A DNA stretch of 64,000 nt, taken from contig NC_090283.1 of the NCBI RefSeq assembly GCF_037392515.1, positions 20,465,001 to 20,529,000 on the forward strand, read 5' to 3'. This DNA comes from Haliotis asinina (taxonomy: Eukaryota > Mollusca > Gastropoda > Lepetellida > Haliotidae). The notes under the pieces were generated by a model that had not been told where the DNA came from, ran no database searches, and saw only the letters and a list, made by a program, of their open reading frames with translations. A program made the translations under genes and the position numbers. Positions 1 through 12,529 of this stretch are shown piece after piece (within the stretch, counting starts at the first letter, position 1; each line of letters begins with the position of its first letter).

Positions 1-354
1 TCCTTGTCATCACAGATCATGTGTTCTTTGTCAACATGGATCACGTATTTCATGGATCACGTATTCCTTGTCAACTCAGAATATATTCCTTGTCATCACA
101 GATCATATGTTCTTTGTCAACATGTATCACGTATTTCATGGATCACGTATTCCTTGTCAACTCAGAATATATTCCTTGTCATCACAGATCATGTGTTCTT
201 TGTCAACATGGATCACGTATTCCTTGTCAAAACAGATAGGAAGTTCCTTGTCAACACAGATTATGTCTTACTCGTCAACAGAGATCATATATTACTTATC
301 AACGAAAATCGTGTGCTCCTTTTCAATACAGGTTATATATTTCTGATCAGTGCT
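1..354. repeat. 86-bp tandem repeat made of ~21-bp monomers
   Basis: Two full units (1-86 and 87-172) and the start of a third (from 173) are nearly identical. Each unit contains four degenerate ~21-bp monomers of the type CTTGTCAACATGGATCACGT. After about 235 only unamplified, diverged monomers remain. This is the left flank of the larger satellite that follows. The open frames across it come from the repeat and do not look like genes. Confidence 0.9.
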
Positions 355-2244
355 GTTCATATATGAATTTAGTTATCAAAACATAGCGTTTATTCCTTGG
401 CAACATGTATGTATTCATCTTTATGGACGATGTACTCCTCTTCAACAGATATATTCAATGTCAACATCACATTATTCACTGTTCATATATGAATTTAGTT
501 ATCAAAACATAGCGTTTATTCCTTGGCAACATGTATGTATTCATCTTTATGGACGATGTACTCCTCTTCAACAGATATATTCAATGTCAACATCACATTA
601 TTCACTGTTCATATATGAATTTAGTTATCAAAACATAGCGTTTATTCCTTGGCAACATATATGTATTCATCTTTATGGACGATGTACTCCTCTACAACAG
701 ATATATTCAATGTCAACATCACATTATTCACTGTTCATATATGAATTTAGTTATCAAAACATAGCGTTTATTCCTTGGCAACATGTATGTATTCATCTTT
801 ATGGACGATGTACTCCTCTTCAACAGATATATTCAATGTCAACATCACATTATTCACTGTTCATATATGAATTTAGTTATCAAAACATAGCGTTTATTCC
901 TTGGCAACATGTATGTATTCATCGTTATGGACGATGTACTCCTCTTCAACAGATATATTCAATGTCAACATCACATTATTCACTGTTCATATATGAATTT
1001 AGTTATCAAAACATAGCGTTTATTCCTTGGCAACATGTATGTGTTCATCTTTATAGACGATGTACTCCTCTTCAACAGATATATTCAATGTCAACATCAC
1101 ATTATTCACTGTTCATATATGAATTTAGTTATCAAAACATAGCGTTTATTCCTTGGCAACATGTATGTATTCATCGTTATGGACGATGTACTCCTCTTCA
1201 ACAGATATATTCAATGTCAACATCACATTATTCACTGTTCATATATGAATTTAGTTATCAAAACATAGCGTTTATTCCTTGGCAACATGTATGTATTCAT
1301 CGTTATGGACGATGTACTCCTCTTCAACAGATATATTCAATGTCAACATCACATTATTCACTGTTCATATATGAATTTAGTTATCAAAACATAGCGTTTA
1401 TTCCTTGGCAACATGTATGTGTTCATCTTTATAGACGATGTACTCCTCTTCAACAGATATATTCAATGTCAACATCACATTATTCACTGTTCATATATGA
1501 ATTTAGTTATCAAAACATAGCGTTTATTCCTTGGCAACATGTATGTATTCATCTTTATGGACGATGTACTCCTCTTCAACAGATATATTCAATGTCAACA
1601 TCACATTATTCACTGTTCATATATGAATTTAGTTATCAAAACATAGCGTTTATTCCTTGGCAACATGTATGTATTCATCGTTATGGACGATGTACTCCTC
1701 TTCAACAGATATATTCAATGTCAACATCACATTATTCACTGTTCATATATGAATTTAGTTATCAAAACATAGCGTTTATTCCTTGGCAACATGTATGTGT
1801 TCATCTTTATAGACGATGTACTCCTCTTCAACAGATATATTCAATGTCAACATCACATTATTCACTGTTCATATATGAATTTAGTTATCAAAACATAGCG
1901 TTTATTCCTTGGCAACATGTATGTATTCATCGTTATGGACGATGTACTCCTCTTCAACAGATATATTCAATGTCAACATCACATTATTCACTGTTCATAT
2001 ATGAATTTAGTTATCAAAACATAGCGTTTATTCCTTGGCAACATGTATGTGTTCATCGTTATGGACGATGTACTCCTCTTCAACAGATATATTCAATGTC
2101 AACATCACATTATTCACTGTTCATATATGAATTTAGTTATCAAAACATAGCGTTTATTCCTTGGCAACATGTATGTGTTCATCTTTATAGACGATGTACT
2201 CCTCTTCAACAGATATATTCAATGTCAACATCACATTATTCACT
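355..2244. repeat. 126-bp satellite, 15 copies, higher-order array
   Basis: Exactly fifteen 126-bp units run head to tail; each starts with GTTCATATATGAATTTAG. Each unit can be cut into about six degenerate 19-23-bp monomers related to those in both flanks, so the 126-bp unit is a higher-order repeat. Copies differ at only a few sites, which define types A, B, C and a B/C mosaic D, in the order A A A A B C B B C A B C B D C. Because 126 is divisible by three, one frame stays open for 637 codons. Its 42-residue period, the mostly replacement changes and the absence of any gene context suggest a satellite and not a protein gene. Confidence 0.95.
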
Positions 2245-2480
2245 GTTTGCTAAGGTCATATAGTTCTTGTTGTCAACATAGATCATATAGTCTTTGCCTA
2301 CACAAGTCAGATCAGATATTCCTTTTCTCCACAGGTCATGTATTCATTGTCAAAGTAGATTATGCATTTCTTCTCAACACAGGTTATTTATTTCTCATCA
2401 GTACCATAGTTTATTCCTTAATATATTGCCTTCAGCATAGATAATGTATTCCCTACACTACAAATGATATATTCCTGTGA
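2245..2480. repeat. Degenerate ~21-bp monomers, right flank of satellite
   Basis: Diverged copies of the same monomer (xxCAACAxAGATxATxTATTCC) continue without higher-order structure to about 2480. They mirror the left flank and probably represent the unamplified ancestral array. Confidence 0.7.
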
Positions 2481-2509
2481 AATAGGAACTGACATCATAG
2501 TCGGAAACA

Positions 2510-2564
2510 GACAATATTGCTGAGAGCGGCGTAAAACTAAACTCACTCACTCACTCACTCACTC
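2510..2564 (+). mobile_element. SINE 3' tail fragment (shared A/B tail)
   Basis: AATATTGCTGAGAGCGGCGT followed by AAAACTAAA and six ACTC repeats. This is the tail common to SINE families A and B in this window; the rest of the element is absent. Confidence 0.85.
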
Positions 2565-5500
2565 AAAAGGTGAGTATCCGTAGCTCTACGAGCGTCTTAA
2601 GCCCATTCACAACACAATGGCAATGACAAAGGTAAAGAATTTTTTGGGCTACGAACGTTTCGAGAATAAGGGCTCAGACCATCACAGATCATTTGTTTCA
2701 GTCGACATGTCACGATCATTTTCGTTCCCCCTATTGCGCACTTACTCTCTTCACAAATGGATCATGTTGGTAGACGGGGTTGCTGATGCTCTGCATACCT
2801 CGAAATCTCTCATTACCTAACTCAATCAATATTTGTCCTAATGAACACAAACAACAAGTAGGTGGTGAAGACATTATGAGTATCAAGTGTTTTCAAACAG
2901 GTAAAGTCGTCAGGTTATACTGGGTTTTTTTCCATATCAAGTTGACATATATATTTCCATATTATGCTTATCACTTCTAAATGCCATTAAGTGTTTGACA
3001 CATGTAATTTCGGTTTCTGTAGGCAGATTCTGAAATCACTCAAAATTCTGAAACTTGCTCTTTACGCGGTAATAAGTCTAGTAATACATGAAGGGTTAAG
3101 CTTCATATGGTACTGTTCTCTTGACATACTCTTCAGACCTCTTCAAACAGCTACAGCACTTAAGTGAAGTCAATCTGCGGCCATTGTTCCCGGACAAGTA
3201 ACTTCATCAAAAGGTCATTCTGATCACATATCATCTCTCGTCTCACGTCATAGGCTTACTGTTACTGGTAATATAATTGACGAGGACTCTAGCAATTTAC
3301 GGAGGCGGATTATATCGTATTATTGGATTTTGGTCCTGATTAGAGTTCAGAACAAACATAATGGACACCAAATGACCACTGGGGTCAGTTATTAGCAGTC
3401 ATGTCGACCCTCTGACGTATATGCGAGGCTATAATGGGACGTATAGGGTGATTGTTGGAGGGTATAGTTATATTTTATACTGGTCACGAGCCTAAAAGAA
3501 GTCTAGGGTATCCATGGTCTGCACCACCATAACACGCAGCTCTCTTCTGAGCAAAGGCTTGTCTTGTTCCTAAATGTATTTACTCGAGGGTAATATCCTT
3601 TCAAAACGCAAACAATTGCCATTCTTGTTTCTCTTCACCACCACAAAGTTCAGCAAGAGTCTGAATGCAGATGTTAACCTGTTTGAGAGAAGATAAAAAA
3701 GAAAACCCGGCATAATAATTTGTGTCATCGTGTATCAGTCATAATGAAGTCATTGCATTCACGAATTTCACGGTGTGTTTGCCCGACCTATTCAGGCCAC
3801 GGTCCCATTCTAGGAAGAACAAGAAGCAAAGAAGTTCTGAAGGAATAAATTGATAATTGCGACATATTCTACCACTACTACTGGCCGTAGATCCGTCCCT
3901 TTAAAGGGAAGTGAAAAGCACTTTAATTTATTTGATTGGGGAGTTCCGTTAAGAAGCGCCATACGTTAATCCCCATCCCGGAACACAGAGACAGTGGGGT
4001 GAGAGAGTCAGGATGTGCTGCAGGCAATAAGCGTCGACGGTCAGATGACTCCCCGACGAGACCTCGAGATGGAGCCATTGTTCTCATTTCCCATAGAGCT
4101 TTATACGTTTGAGGCAATATTGACGTTTCTAGTGTGAAATGATTGAGACGTTTTAAGTTTGTTTTGATTGGGAAATACGATAAGTACATGTTCCACTTCT
4201 GTTTTGATGGAATATCCTTTGAAAAAACATATGACAGTCGTACAAATAAGTAAAATAATTTTGGTTTTGCATAGAACTGTGGCCCCGTCACGTCGTGTTA
4301 TTGTTAGGCGTTACTTAAATAAAGCTTTTGGATGACTTCGTACAAGAAGTGTTGTAAATCAATAGAATGTTCTCCCTTGGGTAGAGCTCCATTACATTAT
4401 TATTGGAACTGAATTTGTAGCAGTCCCGTGACAAAAGTGATTTCACAGGATACATGTTCGTGTATATTCATGAAAATGGTCCACATGCTCGGGCACCAGG
4501 TAAGATGACAGCGCTTAGGGGCAATACGGCCTGGAACCTCGAGGAAGGGAAAACCTTTGGGAAACAGTCGTAAATGATACCATTTATCATTTTGACTTTG
4601 ACTTTTGACTTCCCTGTCATAGACTATAAGCTGAAACGGTACATAAGCAGCAAAATGCTCGTGATGATAAAAGATACAAAATCGTTACCATCGCTACATG
4701 GAACCTTAGAGGATGCTTGGGAATCCCCTGTTTAGTACACTATGATAACGATGGGCTTATTCTTCGCTGCCTTAGATTGGTGATACCTGGTGTTCGTGGA
4801 AGGGTAAACTTGTACTGACCGTTTGGTTTCTTATTGTCAAAATGCCTCATGAAGCTCCAAAACGTACCTTAATGTTTTTTCTGGGTTTTTCAAGCTTGCA
4901 TTTGTAAGACTGGAAAATTCCGCACATATACTTTAATAGTTTCCTTGACCTTAAAATTTCAAATTTACAGACAGCGAAATGGACCTTTATTTTATGTCAA
5001 AGGATTGCATGAAAATTAATGTAAATATGAACAGAAAAATATGTTTTCGTTCATACATGAACCATTCAATCAGCTTATTATGTGTGAAATACGTCAGGGA
5101 CACACATCCAGGATTGTATACTGAATCGAGAACACTCGAGAGACCAGGTTAGCTTTAATGTTAAATCCCCTTTTATATGTCTTGAATCGCATTTTTTTAA
5201 ATGCAGAATCCATGTTGTAAGACGTAAACATATCCGCAACATTAATTTCCAAGCACAACTCCACCAAATCTCTTTTAAACCCGCTGACAGATCTTCTGCT
5301 AACGACATTACACACTCTAAACACGTTAAATACTGTACGACATGGTGGTATTCGCTTGTCTTTGAGGCAAGGAACGCAGCGTTAAGATATTAAGGTTTGG
5401 CTGGATCTCTATGGAGATTAATGTTTGAGAAGGATGCCAATATCAGTCTTGTTCAGCGACTGCGCCTTGCCGCGATGCCGAGTGTAATCCGCGGTCCATC

Positions 5501-5987
5501 ACTCACAGCAACGCTGTAGCCACGAATTATCGACAAATGCATCGTTCGGGACCAAAAGTATATTTGCAGCCAAAAACCCAGCCCTCAAACGGCGCGTCAA
5601 ATTAGTCTTTTGGGAGATGGCAGCCAAATCGATAGCCATGACGGACTTTCTTTAAGTAGACCAAAGGAGAAAGTTTCGGAGGTGACCTTTGAATATTTTT
5701 TTATGGCCCAATTTGATTAATTCACAACTTTCAGAAATTTAATAGGCTTGTAATTGGATTGCGATATCGTAACGTTGTTAAGTTTAGATGAAACGGTCTC
5801 GCGAGACTTAATCACTTGTGCCATACGTTCTATGGATGGTGGATGGCATGGGGATTCTTCAAAAGAAATGTTACTTGGTAATTCCAGGATATAGCCTTCA
5901 CTGACACTAGATATCACCATCGGGTCTTAAATACGTCAGTAGAACAAAAGATCGAAAGGCCAACTTAAGGCAGATGTTAGCGTATCT
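2565..5987. other. Unassigned DNA, no gene supported
   Basis: Mostly AT-rich unique sequence. The Met-start frames here (for example the minus-strand 122-codon frame at 3923-4291) show no recognisable domain and no convincing splice sites. A less AT-rich block at about 5440-5650 stands out in composition only. Confidence 0.5.
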
Positions 5988-6001
5988 GTACGTAGAATAT
6001 T

Positions 6002-6258
6002 GAGTGAGTGAGATTAGTTTTACGCCACACTCAGCAGTATTCCAGCTAAATAGCGGCGGCATGTAAATAATCGTGTCTGAACCAGACACTCATGTGACCA
6101 ACAACATGAGCATCGATATTGGGAACCGATGGCATGTGTCAACCAAATCAGCGAGCCTGACCACCTGATCCCGTTAGTCGCCTCTCCCGACATGCATTGT
6201 CGCCTTTTATGGCAAGCATGGGTTGCTGGAGGCCTATTCTACCCCGGGACCTTCACGG
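6002..6258 (-). mobile_element. SINE family A, full length, with TSD
   Basis: A complete ~257-bp copy on the minus strand. The (GAGT)n tail is at the left and the head (complement of GGGACCTTCACGGGT) at the right. It is bounded by a perfect 14-bp target-site duplication, GTACGTAGAATATT, at 5988-6001 and 6259-6272. The duplication proves retrotransposition and suggests a fairly recent insertion. Family A is the most common element in the window; its core contains GCATCGAT and CCCGTTAGTCGCCTCT. Confidence 0.93.
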
Positions 6259-6999
6259 GTACGTAGAATATTAATAAACGCAGATGATCAACTGAACGGC
6301 AAATATGCTGCAACGCATGACAACACTGAATGTTCATGGCATCACCAGATTAATTTAAACATTGCCAGTTAAATAAAACCATATCAACATTTCATATTCT
6401 TTGACTATCAGGGAACAGTGTTATTGATTTTTACATTTTTCACCGGTGGCAGTGAGTGGGGCTCTAGATAATGGCATCTCCATGCCAAATGTTGATACAT
6501 TAGCCACGCGTCGCGGCCCCACATAGCCACGGGGTTGCAGTCTGTCGAAAATAACCATCTTCTTGCCAAAGGTGAGGAACTGTCGATTGGAGTGAATATT
6601 TCGTAATGACCGGGCCATTCAAATGTGTTATTGATACCCTCCATTAATATGTTGACGAGTCTGACAGTAGCGCCGCGAGAAATATTATTGGTGATCACCC
6701 ACTGCCTAAGGAGACATGTGAGCGTTATAACGTGACATCACTTTGTTGTTGTTGGCAGAGAAACCGGAAGTGTGACATTACCTTAGGGAATATTGTGTTT
6801 GGTTAAAAAGGAATGCTTAACCATATCTCAAGGAATATTTCAAGCACACGCGTTATTTGTGTAACGCCGCACTCGTCAACCTTCATGCTGCATATATGTG
6901 GACTTCCTGCTGTCGACCCAACCACAACTAGTGACGGATATCATGAGCAACAAGGAACGATGTCCTTGTTCGATGACATGCATCAGTACTGTTAGTTTG

Positions 7000-7160
7000 T
7001 TTGTTGTTTAACTCCGCACACCGCACTAGGAAACAGTGCCATGTGTCAGTGAAGTTACAGTGAGATGTGTCAATCAAGTCACCGAGCCTAACCACGTCTT
7101 AGTCGCCTCTTACGACAAGCATGGGTTGCTTAAGACCAGTTCTAACCTAGATCTTCACTG
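7000..7160 (-). mobile_element. SINE family A, degenerate
   Basis: Recognisable blocks on the minus strand include ATGTGTCAATCAAGTCACCG and TTAGTCGCCTCTTACGACAA (plus-strand sense). The tail is replaced by GTTTGTTTGTTGTTT. It is old and partly deleted. Confidence 0.75.
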
Positions 7161-7199
7161 TTCGACATGCATCGAGTTAAGAAGCCTGACCATTGATGC

Positions 7200-8146
7200 T
7201 AGCATCCACTTGCGGCGATGCTAACATCTAATTCCTAAGGGACTTACACACTTTACACCCATTTCCATATGTGATGTGTTTAATGCACTAAGTACATTAA
7301 TAGCTTATGTATTTAAGTTTTCCATTTTGTTTGCGTGTGTATATCAGCGGTTTGAACGCAAGATCAATGGCGTCCACACCAATGGAAGACAACAGATTGT
7401 GTCATAAGTTGCCGTTTGAACTAGCTAGACGTAGTAGTTGTCACAGCAGACAGCAAATTGTCTAGGAATTACCTCATTCACTCCACAGACGAAGGTAGAG
7501 TCACATGTTCTCTTCCATTTGATCTTACAATACCATTTTAATTCCCGAGATGCCACAAATGAGGCCAAGACATGTAACACTCCTTAAACGTAACATACTT
7601 TGTCTTGATGGCTATTCCATGACGTTTCTATACTATTGATTGAGATTATTATTTCGAAGCAAAAGTAACCATCACATTTCTCGGAGAAAACCTTTGACAA
7701 TTTTTAAAGCTATGTATGGAAAACATGAAACCATTCTCAGAGGAGAAACTGAAAAAATGATATATTTTAGAAGCAGCAGAATTATGTGTGGATGAATCTG
7801 GTACCTTTTGCTATAAATCGATGACTTTAATTTCCTCACTTGGCAGAATCTCGCGTGTTCGCGATACAATTCCTGGTATTGGTTCCTTTGTTAATGGAAA
7901 TATGCTTACAAATTGTGAACAATTATACATGTAATTCTGTTCAGTTCTGTAAGACCTGTGCTCGCCGTCGCAACTGAATACTGCCAGGCCGTCAGGCGTT
8001 TCCTTTTTCTAGGAATAATAAACTCGTCCCTGTTAATACCTTATGAATAAATGTAGACGAATATAGAAAAATCACATAGAGACGACTAGCGGGATCAGTG
8101 GCGGCGCTTCTTAACGTGGTTGATGCATGTCGTCATAAGCACATAT
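7200..8146. other. Unassigned DNA
   Basis: AT-rich sequence without a supported gene, repeat or RNA. Confidence 0.5.
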
Positions 8147-8348
8147 CGTTCTTCATTGTATCAGTCATTGGACTGTCTACTGATGGCTTGGTAGTATACA
8201 TATTTCTGTCAGGTAGGTGGTATGTTTGGAGCATTAAAAGCAAACAGCGTTCTTCATTGCATCAGTCATTGGACTGTCTACTGATGGCTTGGTAGTATAC
8301 ATATTTCTGTCAGGTAGGTGGTATGTTTGGAGCATTAAAAGCAAACAG
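8147..8348. repeat. 101-bp tandem duplication (2 copies)
   Basis: Two 101-bp units starting CGTTCTTCATTG differ at about one base (TGTATCAG versus TGCATCAG). The near identity points to a recent duplication. Confidence 0.9.
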
Positions 8349-8349
8349 C

Positions 8350-9220
8350 GTTCTCTGTTTGTTACAATGCTGCAGAATAGGGAATGATGAAATTGAGAGA
8401 AGGAGCTTCTTGATCATGCGACCATTGAATATGCAGTCCCATTCAAACGGTACTCATTTATGCTCAGGTTACTGAAGAAGAGGACATATACTCATTAAAG
8501 TTGTTCAGGATTTTCTTCCAGTTTTCGTCTATGAGGAGAGAACGTTTTTGAAAGGTGTCTGAATGCTTTTTTATCAGTTCTTATAGTCGAAGCTGCACAA
8601 TCGCAGGATTTCTCATTAGCCAGCGTTCAGAATAGGGAAACAAGGGCATATTGTTTAAGCATAAATAAATACCCCATGAAATAGGATCTGCCACCATAAT
8701 TAGAATAATATATTTATAGTTTCTTTTAGTGTAGAGATTGCGTTTCTCGCGCCTGTATTCTCGATGATTTTAGCAGATATGTTGCAGTCTGACATCCGAT
8801 TGAGAAGTGATTAATAGCTACTTTAATATCGCGAAAAATGTCACGCCCATCCACGTTGCCATCTTAACAGTTTGTAATGTTATAAAGTGGTGGAGCACCT
8901 AATATTATTTTACGTATGTATATAAATAATCATAACTGTTTCACTTATTCAGTGGTGAATCTCGATCTGCAGGTGTCTGTTGATAACTGATGATAAAACG
9001 ATTGCCAGGGGATTCACTTGGTGCACTTTTAAACGTCAGATGTCTCAGTCACTGAAACACGTATATAAGTTAAAGGGCATGATCGTTAACCATTAGGAAT
9101 AGTCCTGATAAAAGCATGCCAGCTCAACCTTTAAGAACTTACTCCGCCATCATATTGCCAGCTAGACCGATAAGCCAACCACTCTACATGTAGCCGTTAT
9201 CCCGTAGGCTGGACACTATA
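8350..9220. other. Unassigned DNA
   Basis: No gene, repeat or RNA could be supported in this AT-rich stretch. Confidence 0.5.
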
Positions 9221-9224
9221 CGTT

Positions 9225-9490
9225 CCAAACACACATCCACATAGACCAATAAATGTTCTCTCTCCCATGGGTACCCGAAGCAATTGACAGTTCAATTGGT
9301 GAAGGACGCAGGGAAAGGAATCGCCAAGAAACTGAAGGTACGACGACGAGGTTCAGCAAAACCGTCAGCTTTAAGGCTGGACAAGTACGTTCTAAACACA
9401 CACTCCACAAAGACCAATAAATGTTCTCTCTCACATGGGTCATCGAGGCAGTTGGCAATACAATTGGTAAAAGGTACAGCTATAGGAATC
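9225..9490. repeat. Diverged ~166-bp tandem duplication
   Basis: The block containing GACCAATAAATGTTCTCTCT occurs at about 9243 and again at about 9410, each time followed by related sequence (CAATTGGT and AGGAATCGC). The copies are clearly diverged. Both frames over it are incidental. Confidence 0.75.
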
Positions 9491-9907
9491 GCAATGAAGA
9501 ATCAAGAAAAACAGTACCTTAAGCAATTAGTTCCAATATTCTAGAGCGTCTAAGATCCAGAGTCATATGTGTCTCATTTGTTGGACTGGATGTGTGCAGG
9601 AGGAGATACGGGAGCTGAAGTGTTCTGCTGAAGACATAATTTCCTTTGGGACACTGCTTGAAAAACATATCTTTATTCATGTCAAGAGAACATAATATTA
9701 TCAACCCTATTCTCCGGAAATATGTAGAAAGATTATGTTTTTTGTTATCCTGTCTGTCACACGAAAGTACGTGGGGAGGTTTATCCTACCCTATTCCGGC
9801 TAAACATGCCTGAAATCCCACCTGTGATTCTGTGAGAGGAATACCACCTCTTCGAGTCCCTGCCACTTCCAATGTATGAGGACGGTGGAGGAACCTTCGG
9901 TCAACAC

Positions 9908-9963
9908 GCTGAGGACCAGGATTCGATTCCCCACATGCATCCATTGTGTTGAGCCCACTGCAT
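9908..9963 (+). mobile_element. SINE family B fragment
   Basis: GATTCGATTCCCCACATGCA followed by a CATTGTGTTGAGCCCA block matches the B-box and following part of the tRNA-like SINE B. It abuts the family A copy that starts about 10 bases later. Confidence 0.7.
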
Positions 9964-9975
9964 GCCCTGTTGGGA

Positions 9976-10245
9976 GACCCATGAAGGTCCGGGGTAGAAA
10001 AGGCCGTCAGCAACAAAAGGCTTGCCACAAAAGGCGACTATGCTTGTCGTAAGAGGAGACTAACGAGACCAGGTGGTCAGGCTCACTGACATGATTGGCA
10101 CGTGTCATCGATTCCTAATTGCGCAGATCGATGCACATGCTGTTGATCACTGGATTGTCTGGGCCAGACTCGATCATGTACAGACCGCCGCCATTTAGCG
10201 GGATTATTGCTGAGTGCGGAGCAAAATTAACCTCACTCCCCGTAG
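9976..10245 (+). mobile_element. SINE family A, near full length
   Basis: Head (ATGAAGGTCCGGGGTAGAA), core (TGCTTGTCGTAAGAGGAGAC, ATTGCGCAGATCGATGC) and tail (ATTGCTGAGTGCGGAGC) are all present on the plus strand. The (ACTC)n run is eroded. Moderately diverged; no clear target-site duplication. Confidence 0.88.
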
Positions 10246-10249
10246 GGGT

Positions 10250-12340
10250 GATGTTAGAATTATACTCAAAGCGTCGTACAAACATACTCACTCACTAATC
10301 TGTGGAAAGGGCGTCCTGCGGGGTATTGCGAACGACAAGCAAAGCCATTTTCTACAGCAGATATTAGTCCAAACTGTAGAATTAAGAAAACCTAAATATC
10401 AGTTATAAATACTGAACCATCAGCAAATCCTCAACAATCTTGTTAGTGTTTGCTTTAATGTTCAGGCTACGCTGCTCGATAATGAGACGGAGCAGCTGCT
10501 AAACAAGCTGCATAAACCATTACCCGCTGGGACTGTTCCATTCCTGGGTAAACACAATGTAATTATGGTGTTCTAATCCTGACATGAACCAGCGGTGATT
10601 ATCACAGCGACCTGGCACACTGAACACAGGATGCTGAAAGGAACGACTTAACTCTGCTCATGCACGCCGTAATTAAAATAACCCACATAAAGGAACTCTA
10701 GCCAGTAGATGTATGAACATTTTATCTCTAAACACCATCATGGTTAAACTGGAAATTGGCCAAATTCCGTCGACCTCTGTAGCCAGCAATGCCAACATAC
10801 TTTAAGATCAGTTTCAGCTGAGAGTTTATCTCATGTCTCAGTATGCAGCGCCAGTGTATTTCGTCTGATGAGCGACATTTTATGAAGAATGCAGGCAGTG
10901 ATACTTTTGAAGACACATTCATGTCTGAAGCCAAACGGAAGCGATGGTTGTTTATCCTTTCCAAACGTTGGTAGATTCTACTGCCAGCCCCAAACTAGGA
11001 TAGGTATGAAGTTGTGGATGCGGCGGAACAAGAAAAGCACTTAAAAGATGCTACTTGGATGAAATGCCGATACCCAGGACTAACATGGCGAGGATGCTAA
11101 TATTGGCATTTTTCCCGAATGTCGGAGAACACTCGTCCTCTTCTCAATCTGGCGAACTTAACAGGGAAGAGGAAACAGAGAGAATTGACATTTCAATTTG
11201 TTGGCCGGCAGACTTCTGAGATGTGAGGCTGTGTCCCTTCAAATCCCATCAGACCTAGGATGAAAGAACTCGCAGTCGGACTGGAATCACGTTGGAACCT
11301 CGTGAGCCTTATGTCAGGAACTATAGTCCATTATGAGGAACCCAGGTATCGCCATTTCTTCATATACACGCAATTATATTAAGTAAAACCTTGAAATTCG
11401 CATGGAAAAAAATAAAAGCAGAGAAAAAGTTATACATATGTATATACCAATTTCTTTCAAACAGATGATAATGAGATGCCCACAGACACTCGCTAACAGA
11501 TCGTTCAGGTGTTCTGCTTTCATGTGTTGTGCAGAACCACATAGAACGCAATGAGCAATATTAGATTACAGATTTACATCTTCTTATTGTTCATATATAC
11601 GCTTTATCTGAAAAAACAAAACTTTGAAAATAGTTACTTTTGCATATCATGGGATATACATACTACAACCTCTATTGCTCTGTTGGGACAACGATTTTCT
11701 GTAGAATACTTCCAAAAGGAAAAAACAACATCTGTGCAAGTTTCACAGCCAAATGCATTCTATATTTTGGTGTTATCCCTGGCTTTGAAACTATCAAGGA
11801 AAGTATTGCTATGGTATTGGAGGTGTTTGTGAACCATGGTATGGTCTGCCTTAAATGCTGGAATCTGATAGACGTCGGTGTCCAGTGGCCGATAGTTTCC
11901 ACGTTTCACAGACTGCACCTGAATATAGAAAAAAAGCCTAAAGCACCAGTGTGGTCGATCGACCTTTTGATGGCGTCAGGTCAGCAACCAAGTGATATCC
12001 AGGATCGACTGATCCGAAAATAGGCTGCATGAACTCGAGCACTGCTGTCGAATCTGACTGCTGCAAGCGTTCATCAACTTACTGATGTACGATACGAAAA
12101 GAAATAGGCGTCAGCTGTAACATTGAACACAGAAGCTCTGGTCATCGTCCGTGGTCACATGTCATGACTTGAGATGACCTCCGATTCATTTTGTTCTTGT
12201 TTGATTGGCGAGGTCGTGTCCGGCGACGCTGAAATGAACTTCCAAGCCAATGTCATCCTGACCTCATCTCTGAACTAACGCGTTGCCTGTCGATGGGTTA
12301 TGGTGAGAATTTAGCATCACTATGGCGATCCAATTAAGAT
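10250..12340. other. Unassigned DNA
   Basis: The overlapping frames at 11551-12023 have no recognisable domain and no splice signals that would make them convincing exons. Nothing else could be supported. Confidence 0.5.
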
Positions 12341-12344
12341 CTAT

Positions 12345-12525
12345 GTTGTGATAATCTTCAGCAACCCATGGTTATCGCATGAGGCGACCAACAAGATCGG
12401 ATGGTCACTTGGTACACTTCGTTCCCCATGAGATCGATGCTCATAATGTTGGTCACTGGATTGTCTGATTCAGACTCGATAATTTCCAGACTTCTACCAT
12501 ATAGGTGGACTATTGCTAGGTGTTA
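12345..12525 (+). mobile_element. SINE family A, degenerate
   Basis: Blocks CAGCAACCCATGG, AGATCGATGCTCATAATGTT and CACTGGATTGTCTG lie in the order expected for family A on the plus strand. Old copy. Confidence 0.75.
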
Positions 12526-12529
12526 ACAA

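Noticed and set aside
6408-6698. Minus-strand frames of 96 and 65 codons with some protein-like wording
   Set aside because: Two frames overlap on the same strand, neither has splice support, and no family is recognisable.
11551-12023. Overlapping frames of 93 and 127 codons
   Set aside because: No domain, no splice support, and AT-driven composition.
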